A stretch of DNA of 6,017 bases from Bacteroidota bacterium (GTDB lineage: Bacteria; Bacteroidota; Bacteroidia; Cytophagales; Cytophagaceae), in assembly GCA_023428135.1 (NCBI GenBank), contig JAEYZG010000030.1, forward strand, positions 1 to 6,017. The letters are read 5' to 3'. The notes under the pieces are model-generated. The model had not been told where the DNA came from, ran no database searches, and worked only from the letters and a program-made list of their open reading frames with translations. A program made the translations under genes and the position numbers. Of this stretch, positions 1 through 5,912 are shown piece by piece; the stretch's first letter is position 1; every line of letters begins with the position of its first letter.

Positions 1-30
1 TCTCTTAAACCCTCTCTCATTTAGCGGGTG

Positions 31-62
31 CAAAGGTAAGAAACTTATCAACTCGTGTCAAG
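31..62 (-). promoter_or_regulatory. Bacteroidota-type promoter facing left, proximal of two (rRNA/tRNA-like)
   Basis: Read on the minus strand, the -7 box TACCTTTG (31-38) matches TAnnTTTG exactly and runs on into CACCC. Exactly 20 nt upstream is CTTG (59-62), which also overlaps TTGACA (56-61). An A/T tract at about 63-80 could be an UP element. A TACCTTTGCA core is typical of strong stable-RNA promoters in this phylum. The transcript would leave the window at its left edge, so the target gene is inferred and not seen. Confidence 0.6.
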
Positions 63-187
63 ACTTTTTAAAAATTTATTTCACAATTCTTAAAACTCTT
101 TCCTTTTCTACGAGTTATATTCCTTCAGTAAATCTCTTCAAAGCCTGCCGCTTTTGATTAATTCCCACTTCCTATCAGAAGGGAGTG

Positions 188-219
188 CAAAGGTATATGG
201 TCAAGATCTAAATTCCAAA
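188..219 (-). promoter_or_regulatory. Bacteroidota-type promoter facing left, distal of two (rRNA/tRNA-like)
   Basis: On the minus strand, TTTG (216-219), 20 nt of spacer and TACCTTTG (188-195) match the -33/-7 consensus perfectly. The downstream bases CACTCCC resemble those after the second site at 31-38. DNA just upstream (220-250) is rich in A tracts. Starting within about 10 nt of the box, a transcript would run through the second promoter and out of the window, as in tandem P1/P2 rRNA promoters. Confidence 0.65.
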
Positions 220-317
220 TATTCACAATAAAAAAGTTAACAAAAATACAACATTTTCGTATTACACATTTCAACAAAATGATTATCAACCAACAGCCTT
301 TTTTGGCAATTCACAAA

Positions 318-839
318 TCATTTCTTTGCACCCTTATAAATGGGAACAGTACTACAAGGCTCTCCATACATCAAACTTTGCACGAAAGGTCTAAGTATCC
401 TTGTTAATTCTCCGTATGCAAATAACGGAACAGGAAACTTACTGCATCCCTTGATAATTACTTTCGCATCTTTATAAGAAGCAGCATCAATACTACCAAT
501 GGCTACCTGAAACAGCGCTTGCTCCAAACTTCCCAAATCCCCTACCACAACATGATTAGCGTAAGGTTCAATCTTCGAGATTAAGAGCATATATGCCCAC
601 GACGGCACTATTGCATCTTCACTACAAACAATAGCTACATTTTTTCCGGTATAAACGGACCAATCATTTTCCTTTACAAAAGCCCGAAACTCTTTTTCTC
701 TCAGAATTAACCCTTGAAATAGATTATCCTTAATATCATACACGACTCTTTCTCCAATATTATAATAATCCTCGAGATTGAGTAAAACCAAATCGCTGTT
801 TGCGACGCGATTCACAATTTCATTTCCGCTATTCTCCAT
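318..839 (-). CDS. DUF2480 family protein, function unknown
   Basis: The 173-aa product is recognised as DUF2480, a family of about 170 aa that I know only from Bacteroidota; its biochemical role is not established. Family-typical segments are the N-terminal EIVNRVANSDLVLLNLEDYY (residues 7-26), FQGLILREKEFR (41-52), AIVPSWAYMLL (76-86), VIIKGCSKFPVP (127-138) and the C-terminal MYGEPCSTVPIYK (157-169). There is no signal peptide or membrane segment, so it is probably cytoplasmic. Its only three cysteines, C72, C132 and C162, lie in or next to these segments; a thiol or metal role is possible but inferred. The ATG lies 3 nt after the tsaB stop, so the two genes are almost certainly co-transcribed and may be translationally coupled. 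A link to t6A synthesis is suggested only by this context. The start is well placed because the first recognisable motif begins at residue 7. Confidence 0.9.
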   Translation of the reverse strand: MENSGNEIVNRVANSDLVLLNLEDYYNIGERVVYDIKDNLFQGLILREKEFRAFVKENDWSVYTGKNVAIVCSEDAIVPSWAYMLLISKIEPYANHVVVGDLGSLEQALFQVAIGSIDAASYKDAKVIIKGCSKFPVPLFAYGELTRILRPFVQSLMYGEPCSTVPIYKGAKK

Positions 840-842
840 AAA

Positions 843-1526
843 TTAATTTTGAGTTGAACCTGTAGAAATAAAGTCCTTTAAATAAAAAGGCTCGAAATAT
901 GCCACATCTTCAAATTGCCTATTTGAATACTTTTCCTCTGCAATAATTCCAACATACTCAGCAGATGGGTTTTCATTCTGTAGAAAAATCGCTTTATTAT
1001 TCCCCGCTAACAAAGGAGCAAACTTCCCTGCACCATCTCCAAGAAAGATTATTTCGCTTGAGCTAAAGAATCCGCTAAAAGAAGACTCGTTTAATATAAC
1101 AGCAGAAACAGGAGAAATAATTTCATTCTCTTTATTATATAGTGCACAATAAACCTCCAGTCTGCGTGCATCGATCATTGGACACACCAAAGAATTCTTA
1201 AAATTGAATTTATTGACCTTTCTAGCCATTGCGGCAAGAGTATCAACAGCTATTAATGGTTTGTCCACCGCATAGCAAAGCCCCTTGGCTGTAGAAACAC
1301 CTATCCTAAGACCTGTATATGAACCAGGCCCCTTTGAAACTGCAATGGCATCAAGGTCAGTCATTTTAAGTTCCAATCCTTCCATCAAAAAAGAAATGGC
1401 CTGAGTAATCAACTTTGAATGAGATCTTTCTATGCGGAATTCATATACCGACAAAAGGTTTCCATCCTTATGAATTGCGACAGAACAAACTTTAGTCGAT
1501 GTTTCCAGACTTAATATTAATGCCAT
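843..1526 (-). CDS. tsaB: tRNA threonylcarbamoyladenosine (t6A) biosynthesis protein TsaB
   Basis: TsaB (formerly YeaZ) is the non-catalytic ASKHA-fold partner of TsaD. With TsaE and the TsaC/Sua5 product it makes t6A at position 37 of tRNAs that read ANN codons, in the cytoplasm. The 227-aa length matches the family (about 220-235 aa). Visible hallmarks are the N-terminal ILSLETSTKVCSVAI strand (residues 4-18), RSHS (34-37), the family signature GPGSYTGLRIG (66-76) followed by STAKGL (78-83), MIDARRLEVY (117-126) and the C-terminal FEPFYLKDF (211-219). It is the first gene of a two-gene unit with the DUF2480 gene and has its own promoter (1584-1615). The ATG start gives the usual N-terminus; no Shine-Dalgarno sequence is seen, as is usual in this phylum. 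tsaC, tsaD and tsaE are not in the window. Confidence 0.96.
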   Translation of the reverse strand: MALILSLETSTKVCSVAIHKDGNLLSVYEFRIERSHSKLITQAISFLMEGLELKMTDLDAIAVSKGPGSYTGLRIGVSTAKGLCYAVDKPLIAVDTLAAMARKVNKFNFKNSLVCPMIDARRLEVYCALYNKENEIISPVSAVILNESSFSGFFSSSEIIFLGDGAGKFAPLLAGNNKAIFLQNENPSAEYVGIIAEEKYSNRQFEDVAYFEPFYLKDFISTGSTQN

Positions 1527-1583
1527 TGGTAAATACTATGATTACAATTTAACTCTCCCAAGATTTCGAAGGGGAAAAGATCA

Positions 1584-1615
1584 CAAATATAATTAAATGG
1601 AATGATCATTATAAA
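1584..1615 (-). promoter_or_regulatory. promoter for tsaB and the DUF2480 gene
   Basis: On the minus strand the -7 box TATATTTG (1584-1591) matches TAnnTTTG exactly. TTTA (1612-1615, three of four bases of TTTG) lies 20 nt upstream, the same spacing as at the other promoters in this window. The leader would be about 50 nt. The site lies between the ctp terminator and the tsaB start, where a promoter is needed. The spacer contains the perfect palindrome AATGATCATT (1601-1610). Confidence 0.55.
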
Positions 1616-1667
1616 TCGATGAGCTGAGGAATCGCATTATCAATCCGATGAGCACTCCATTCAGAAT

Positions 1668-1705
1668 AAAAAAATGTGACCGAACAATTCCCGCCCGGTC
1701 ACATT
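1668..1705 (-). terminator. intrinsic terminator of the rpmH-rnpA-ctp operon
   Basis: Perfect 10-bp inverted-repeat arms, AATGTGACCG (1673-1682) and CGGTCACATT (1696-1705), enclose a 13-nt loop. On the minus strand the stem runs straight into a T run (seven T from 1674 to 1668). It begins 26 nt after the ctp stop codon, which is the expected place and orientation for ending that transcript. There is no comparable T run on the plus-strand side. Confidence 0.85.
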
Positions 1706-1731
1706 CAATATCATCAAGCAACTTAAACTAA

Positions 1732-3387
1732 TCACTTCCCTTGCAAAAGCTTATTATACTCAACAGGGTTATTAAATATTTTAATAGCTGCAGTCACATC
1801 TTCATCATCATCAAAGGATGCTTCAACCACCCCCTTTTGAAGATAGAATCTAGACACGATTTCTTCTTCAAGATATTCTTTGATTTCATCTTTAAAAGTC
1901 ATCAGATCCTTTTCTTTATTATGAGAAATCTGAGCTTTTAAAGACTCTACCTGTGGTTTGATTGCATCATAATATTTCTCTTTTTTAGAAAAATTCACAA
2001 GATCCTCAAGTGTATTTTCTACTTTAGTTGAATAGTCATACTCTTTATTAGCCAGCCACTTTATGAAATCCTGATATTCTGCATCTGTCATCTCATATTC
2101 TTTAGCACCTTTTATTTTCTTGTGATCCAACACATAAACTCCAGCATAGTCAAAAAGAAGCCCTTTGCTAATAAGACTAGAAGTAATCGGAGCAATTGTC
2201 CTGTCTCCCACTTCAATATCAGGGCTTATTCCGCCACCATCATACACAGTTCTTCCATTTTTGGTTTTAAATGCCACTCTTAGCGAATCAGGAATTTTAC
2301 CAACGCTTCCATCTTCATTTCTGTGACTATAGTCAATTGCCTGAATGCATCTCCCGCTTGGTGTATAATATTTAGCTGTTGTAATTTTTAACTGACTATT
2401 ATAAGTAAGCGGTCTCGTAGCCTGTACCAAGCCTTTTCCATATGTTCTTTCACCAATCAGAATACCTCTGTCATAATCCTGAATAACACCTGATACAATT
2501 TCAGAAGCAGACGCACTTCTGCTGGAAGTTAGCACAACTAGTGGCATTTCCGTATCTACCGGAGCATTCAATGCATTATATATTTTATTCCACTCAGCAA
2601 TTTTCCCTTTTGTTCTTACAATTTCTTTATCCTTAGAAATAAACAAGTTACTGATATTGATTGCCTCACTTAAAAGACCACCAGGATTATCTCTTAAATC
2701 AAGAATAATATTTTTAGCGCCCTTCTCTTTTAATTCAACAAGTGCTTTTTTAACCTCTTTAGAAGCATTGCTAGTGAAGTCGGATAATTTTATATAACCA
2801 GTATTATTATTAACCATACCAAAATATGGCACGTTGTCGATTTTAATTTTTTCTCTGGTTAGAACGACTTCGAATTTATCAGGGGTTCCAAGTCGTTTTA
2901 CCACCACTTTAACCTGAGTATTAGACTGCCCCTTCAATAATTTACTAATATCAGAAGTAGCCTTACTAGTCACTTCAATTCCATCCACAGAAACGATTTC
3001 ATCTCCAACCATAAGACCAGCTTTGTGTGCTGGAAAACCTTCATAAGGCATTAATATAATAGGCCTTTCGTTTCTTTTACCAATCACTGCACCAATTCCA
3101 CCATACTGGCCAGTAGTCATCGTTCGGAAATCTTCTATTTCATCCTCAGGAATATAATTGGTATATGGATCCAAGGATTCAAGCATTGCATCAATCCCTT
3201 TTTTCATTACTTGATTAGGATTGACTTCGTCGACATAATATGCATTTACTTCTTTAAAAAGTGAGGCAAAAATGTCAATGTTCTTTGCTATTTCGAAATA
3301 TTTATCGTCCGGTCGGTTAAAAGCTACAAGCGTTACGGAAGCAATGAGAACAATAAAAAAAGCAATTTTCTTTACGTTTTTCTTCAT
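1732..3387 (-). CDS. S41 family C-terminal processing peptidase with PDZ domain (CtpA/Prc type)
   Basis: This is a serine endopeptidase of the tail-specific/C-terminal processing family (S41A), which trims or degrades exported proteins from their C-termini. The 551-aa product opens with KK-rich residues and a hydrophobic segment (about 8-23), a signal peptide or membrane anchor, so it should act in the periplasm. A PDZ domain spans roughly 93-175 (YGGIGAVIG at 95-103; AGLMVGDEIVSVDG at 123-136). The S41 core follows, with LDLRDNPGG (229-237), SASASE (291-296) and YGKGLVQ (316-322). By family spacing the catalytic pair is Ser293 and Lys318, with Gln322 in the supporting position; all are intact. 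The C-terminal region (about 400-551) is charged and probably helical, with an acidic patch FDDDED near 525-530. The gene starts 33 nt after the rnpA stop with no promoter between them, and ends at a strong terminator. Its substrates cannot be told from sequence. Confidence 0.94.
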   Translation of the reverse strand: MKKNVKKIAFFIVLIASVTLVAFNRPDDKYFEIAKNIDIFASLFKEVNAYYVDEVNPNQVMKKGIDAMLESLDPYTNYIPEDEIEDFRTMTTGQYGGIGAVIGKRNERPIILMPYEGFPAHKAGLMVGDEIVSVDGIEVTSKATSDISKLLKGQSNTQVKVVVKRLGTPDKFEVVLTREKIKIDNVPYFGMVNNNTGYIKLSDFTSNASKEVKKALVELKEKGAKNIILDLRDNPGGLLSEAINISNLFISKDKEIVRTKGKIAEWNKIYNALNAPVDTEMPLVVLTSSRSASASEIVSGVIQDYDRGILIGERTYGKGLVQATRPLTYNSQLKITTAKYYTPSGRCIQAIDYSHRNEDGSVGKIPDSLRVAFKTKNGRTVYDGGGISPDIEVGDRTIAPITSSLISKGLLFDYAGVYVLDHKKIKGAKEYEMTDAEYQDFIKWLANKEYDYSTKVENTLEDLVNFSKKEKYYDAIKPQVESLKAQISHNKEKDLMTFKDEIKEYLEEEIVSRFYLQKGVVEASFDDDEDVTAAIKIFNNPVEYNKLLQGK

Positions 3388-3420
3388 GATTTTAGCTAAG
3401 ACTAAATAAAATGGTGGAGT

Positions 3421-3819
3421 TCAAGTAGACTTTAAACGATTGAGTATTAAAATTAGTTTTTTTTCAATGGTATCAAAGTCTAATTTATCTTTTCCGATAT
3501 AAATTATTGCAAGATGCGTTGGTATAACAATATCAGGGGAAGAAAAGATTCCCGATTTGTTCTTTCTGTATGCTTCTTTTATTCTTCTTTTTAAGAGATT
3601 TCTGTCTACAGCCCTTTTAAAGCTTTTTTTGGGAACGCTAACCAGAATTTTAGGAGGAACATTATTATCCCTTTTGTCTGTGAGATAGACAATTTTAAAA
3701 GGATGCAAAAAATAAGAAGAACCCTTTTTAAAAAGTTCTTCTATAAACTTAATACTTTTAAGCCTTTCATCTGAAGGCAGGGTTGCCTTCAACATACGAC
3801 CATTATGTTCTCCATTCAT
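3421..3819 (-). CDS. rnpA: ribonuclease P protein component
   Basis: RnpA is the small basic protein that binds the catalytic RNase P RNA and helps it remove 5' leaders from pre-tRNAs. The diagnostic RNR motif is clear at residues 68-85 (KRAVDRNLLKRRIKEAYR), preceded by ILVSVPKKSF (58-67). The N-terminal LPSDERLKSIKFIEELFKKG (14-33) and FKIVYL (41-46) are also family-typical. The 132-aa length is slightly above the usual 110-125. An internal ATG at codon 9 (3795) would give a 124-aa protein whose N-terminus fits the family better, so the true start is uncertain; neither start has a good Shine-Dalgarno sequence. The gene follows rpmH, the near-universal bacterial order, 41 nt away across a hairpin, and is followed by ctp. 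The RNase P RNA gene is not in the window. Confidence 0.96.
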   Translation of the reverse strand: MNGEHNGRMLKATLPSDERLKSIKFIEELFKKGSSYFLHPFKIVYLTDKRDNNVPPKILVSVPKKSFKRAVDRNLLKRRIKEAYRKNKSGIFSSPDIVIPTHLAIIYIGKDKLDFDTIEKKLILILNRLKST

Positions 3820-3838
3820 AAAATGAAATGAAGGTAAT

Positions 3839-3876
3839 AAGACATAAAGGTCAATATTTATTAACCTTTATGTCTT
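3839..3876 (-). repeat. 13-bp inverted repeat (hairpin) across the rpmH/rnpA junction
   Basis: The perfect arms AAGACATAAAGGT (3839-3851) and ACCTTTATGTCTT (3864-3876) enclose 12 nt. On the minus-strand transcript the 5' arm is formed by the last codons of rpmH, the rpmH TAA stop is the start of the loop, and the 3' arm ends 20 nt before the rnpA ATG. The following bases (ATTACC, then interrupted T's) do not make a clean U tract, so it is more likely an attenuator, a processing site or a stability element than a full terminator. Confidence 0.7.
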
Positions 3877-4019
3877 TTCTCGTCAGAAACAGTCAATTTC
3901 TTTCTGCCTCTCGCTCTTCTGCTAGCTAGCACTCTTCTTCCGTTTGCAGTAGAGTTTCTTTCCATGAAACCGTGTTTGTTTCTTCTTTTTCTTACTGAAG
4001 GCTGAAACGTTCTTTTCAT
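3861..4019 (-). CDS. rpmH: 50S ribosomal protein L34
   Basis: Translating the minus strand from the ATG at 4017-4019 to the TAA at 3861-3863 gives a 52-aa, very basic protein. It starts MKRTFQPSVRKRRNKHGFM, continues with NGRRVLASRRARGRKKLTVS (residues 26-45) and ends in HKG. MKRTFQPS and the GRRVLxxRRxxGRKxL core are hallmarks of bacterial L34, a structural protein of the large ribosomal subunit; 52 aa is a normal length in Bacteroidota. It is the first gene of the rpmH-rnpA-ctp unit, with two promoters upstream (4046-4077 and 4086-4117). A leader of about 20-60 nt is expected depending on the promoter used. Confidence 0.97.
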   Translation of the reverse strand: MKRTFQPSVRKRRNKHGFMERNSTANGRRVLASRRARGRKKLTVSDEKRHKG

Positions 4020-4045
4020 TTTGAATTACAATTAAAATTGGCCTG

Positions 4046-4077
4046 CAAAAATACAGATTGAATTTGGCAATACCAAA
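4046..4077 (-). promoter_or_regulatory. proximal promoter of rpmH-rnpA-ctp
   Basis: On the minus strand TTTG (4074-4077), a 20-nt spacer and TATTTTTG (4046-4053) match the Bacteroidota -33/-7 consensus exactly. Initiation shortly after the box would give a leader of about 20 nt before the rpmH ATG. The -33 box sits inside an inverted repeat (4062-4078). Confidence 0.65.
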
Positions 4078-4078
4078 T
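4062..4078. repeat. 6-bp inverted repeat over the -33 box of the proximal rpmH promoter
   Basis: ATTTGG (4062-4067) and CCAAAT (4073-4078) are perfect arms around 5 nt. The minus-strand TTTG of the proximal promoter (4074-4077) lies within one arm. It could be an operator, or a small hairpin in the leader RNA made from the distal promoter. Because one arm is constrained by the -33 box, chance symmetry is also possible. Confidence 0.3.
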
Positions 4079-4085
4079 CGGCCTG

Positions 4086-4117
4086 CAAAATTATTTAAAC
4101 AATCTCACTTTTTTAAA
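4086..4117 (-). promoter_or_regulatory. distal promoter of rpmH-rnpA-ctp
   Basis: On the minus strand TTTA (4114-4117), a 20-nt spacer and TAATTTTG (4086-4093) make a second site 40 bp upstream of the proximal one. The -7 box matches TAnnTTTG exactly, while -33 has three of four bases. Its start region shares 11 identical bases with that of the proximal promoter. The leader would be about 60 nt. Confidence 0.5.
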
Positions 4118-4193
4118 TAAATTAGTTTTTATTTGATCTTCTAGCACCTCCAAACGTTAATTTAGTAACTTAAAAAAATACTATAATCTATTG

Positions 4194-5912
4194 ATGGAAT
4201 ATTTCATTTCTTATACTGAACCACACAAACACTTTATTTCTGTAGAGCTTCATTTGGAAGGAATAAAATCCGATGCTATAAATTTACAAATTCCTGCGTG
4301 GAGGCCAGGGCGATATGAATTACAGAACTACGCAAAGAACTTCCATCAGGTAAAAGCTTTTTCGAAGGGGCACACCAAACCTCTTGAAGTAAAAAAAACG
4401 ACCCGAAATAGTTGGGGAATAACAACTAAGGGTGAATCAAATATTGTTTTTTCATTCCAATATTATTGTGCACAAATGGATGCAGGCGGTTGCTGGCTTG
4501 ATGAAGAACAGCTATATCTAAACTTCATCTGCTGTCTACCTTATTTACCAGAGAAAATAAATTCTGAATGTGTAGTTCATTTAAATCTTCCCACCAACTA
4601 TCAGATTGCGTGCGGGCTCAAAAAGAAAGGTTACCAGCTTCAGGCAAAGGACTATTATGAATTAGTTGACTGCCCGATGATTGCGAGCGCAAACCTGAAA
4701 CACAAGCAATACACGATTGATTCGACTCATTTTCATATATGGATTCAAGGTGAGTGCCAACCAGACTGGCAATTAGTACTTTCTGACTTTAAGAAATTTT
4801 CAGAAGAGCAGATCAATAGTATGGGCGAATTTCCGGAAAAGGATTTCCATTTCCTATATCAGATATTACCTTATAAATACCACCACGGAGTAGAACATAG
4901 AAATTCCACCATTATTTGCCTGGGACCTGGGGAGCAATTTAACTCAGAAGCATTCTACAATGATTTACTTAGTATCAGTTCCCATGAACTATATCATGCA
5001 TGGAACATTATAAAAATAAGGCCCTCTGAAATGCTTCCATATGATTTCACGAAAGAAAATTATTTTAACTCCGGATTTATTGCAGAAGGCATTACAACCT
5101 ATTATGGTGATTATTTCCTTGTCCGCTCAAAAGCTTTCAACACCCAGCAATATTTTCAGGAATTAAATCTTTTATTTAAAAGACATTTTGAAAATTTTGG
5201 AGATGCTTATATGTCTGTTGCTGATTCATCCTTTGATCTATGGGTTGATGGATATGTTTCGGGAATTCCTAATAGAAAAGTTTCTATTTATGTAAAGGGG
5301 GCAATGATTGCATTGCTCCTGGATCTATCTATAAGAAAAGAAACTAATAATAAAAAGAGTCTTGATGATGTAATGAAACAGATGTGGAAGCTTCATGGAA
5401 AAAAATCTGTAGGCTATACAACAGAAGACTTTCAGAAAATTACAGAAAATACTTCTGACAAAAAGTTAAAGAACTTTTTCAATGATTTCATATTCGGAAC
5501 AAAACCAATTACAGATACCCTTAAAAAATCACTGAGCTATGTGGGATGCCAGCTTCAAATCCAGGATGCGAAACATGAATCTGAAAAAACATTTGGTTTC
5601 CGGACAAGCACAAAGGAAGGAAGAACATTTGTGGAGCTATTAGAACCAGATTCCCCTGGCGATAAATCTTTGGCTAGAGAAGACGAAATCATTGCTATTA
5701 ACGGGACCAATGTCAGTGGAAATCTTAATGATCTATTAAAAGGCAAAAGAACTTCTGAGCTGGTCATTCAGCGCTTCGGAAAAGTCAAGCAAATAACTTT
5801 ACACGCTACCGGAACAAAAACTTATTTCAAACAATACAAAATCACTAAAAATGAGGATGCAACAGAATTTGAGAAAAACAACTTTAAGAAATGGTTAAAG
5901 CATGAATTTTAA
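4194..5912 (+). CDS. M61 family metallopeptidase with C-terminal PDZ domain
   Basis: This is a zinc metallopeptidase related to the glycyl aminopeptidase family M61. From the ATG at 4194 it has 572 aa, normal for the family; a TTG directly before it (4191) is in frame and would add one residue. Positions here count from the ATG. The N-terminal beta-rich M61 domain (about 1-170) has the typical PAWRPGRYELQNYAKN (34-49). The catalytic domain has HHGVEHRNST (230-239), equivalent to the substrate-binding GxMEN loop of the related M1 family, then SHELYHAWN (263-271) with zinc ligands His264 and His268 and catalytic Glu265. IAEGITTYYGD (296-306) follows, with Glu298 as the likely third ligand. A PDZ domain (about 467-538) contains REDEIIAINGTNV (495-507). 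No signal peptide is seen, so a cytoplasmic location is inferred. It is divergent from rpmH with 174 bp between the starts; its own promoter is not clear. The substrate is unknown. Confidence 0.93.
   Translation: MEYFISYTEPHKHFISVELHLEGIKSDAINLQIPAWRPGRYELQNYAKNFHQVKAFSKGHTKPLEVKKTTRNSWGITTKGESNIVFSFQYYCAQMDAGGCWLDEEQLYLNFICCLPYLPEKINSECVVHLNLPTNYQIACGLKKKGYQLQAKDYYELVDCPMIASANLKHKQYTIDSTHFHIWIQGECQPDWQLVLSDFKKFSEEQINSMGEFPEKDFHFLYQILPYKYHHGVEHRNSTIICLGPGEQFNSEAFYNDLLSISSHELYHAWNIIKIRPSEMLPYDFTKENYFNSGFIAEGITTYYGDYFLVRSKAFNTQQYFQELNLLFKRHFENFGDAYMSVADSSFDLWVDGYVSGIPNRKVSIYVKGAMIALLLDLSIRKETNNKKSLDDVMKQMWKLHGKKSVGYTTEDFQKITENTSDKKLKNFFNDFIFGTKPITDTLKKSLSYVGCQLQIQDAKHESEKTFGFRTSTKEGRTFVELLEPDSPGDKSLAREDEIIAINGTNVSGNLNDLLKGKRTSELVIQRFGKVKQITLHATGTKTYFKQYKITKNEDATEFEKNNFKKWLKHEF

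Larger units (their letters stand above)
1..317. other. gene-free region carrying tandem leftward promoters
   Basis: No open reading frame of useful length is seen on either strand. The stretch is AT-rich and lies downstream of the DUF2480 gene. Its content is two promoter-like sites facing left (188-219 and 31-62), each preceded upstream on the minus strand by A/T-tract DNA that could act as an UP element. The layout resembles the leader of a stable-RNA operon starting beyond position 1. No convincing intrinsic terminator for the DUF2480 gene is visible here. Confidence 0.6.
4040..4090. repeat. 11-bp direct repeat at the two rpmH promoter start regions
   Basis: GGCCTGCAAAA occurs at 4040-4050 and again at 4080-4090, exactly 40 bp apart. 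On the minus strand each copy reads TTTTGCAGGCC and covers the end of a -7 box plus the predicted start site. Each copy is tied to its own promoter, so this looks like a duplicated promoter or a shared initiation sequence and not a random repeat. Confidence 0.6.

Noticed and set aside
163..187. Imperfect inverted repeat (CACTTCC / GGGAGTG) just downstream of the distal leftward promoter
   Set aside because: It has seven-base arms with one internal mismatch and no poly-T tail; a leader hairpin is possible but too weak to list.
299..310. Possible terminator after the DUF2480 gene (GCC, A run, GGC on the minus strand)
   Set aside because: The stem is only 3 bp and no adjacent U tract follows; it is not credible as an intrinsic terminator.
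1617..1653. 8-bp direct repeat CGATGAGC (1617-1624 and 1646-1653) between the ctp terminator and the tsaB promoter
   Set aside because: It is short, has no structure around it, and shows no relation to the promoter elements; it is likely chance.
1741..1941. 66-codon open frame on the plus strand inside ctp
   Set aside because: It lies antisense within the conserved S41 gene, has a low-complexity Phe/Ile-rich translation and no promoter; it is a shadow of ctp.
3921..3930. Palindrome GCTAGCTAGC inside rpmH
   Set aside because: It encodes conserved L34 residues (Leu-Ala-Ser region) and is adequately explained by coding sequence.
4128..4135. TTTATTTG as a -7 box for the M61 gene
   Set aside because: It matches TAnnTTTG at all but one fixed base, but nothing resembling TTTG lies 19-21 nt upstream, unlike the other promoters here.
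5555..5767. 70-codon open frame on the minus strand inside the M61 gene
   Set aside because: It is antisense to the PDZ-coding part, its Ser/Leu-rich product matches nothing I recognise, and it is a shadow frame.
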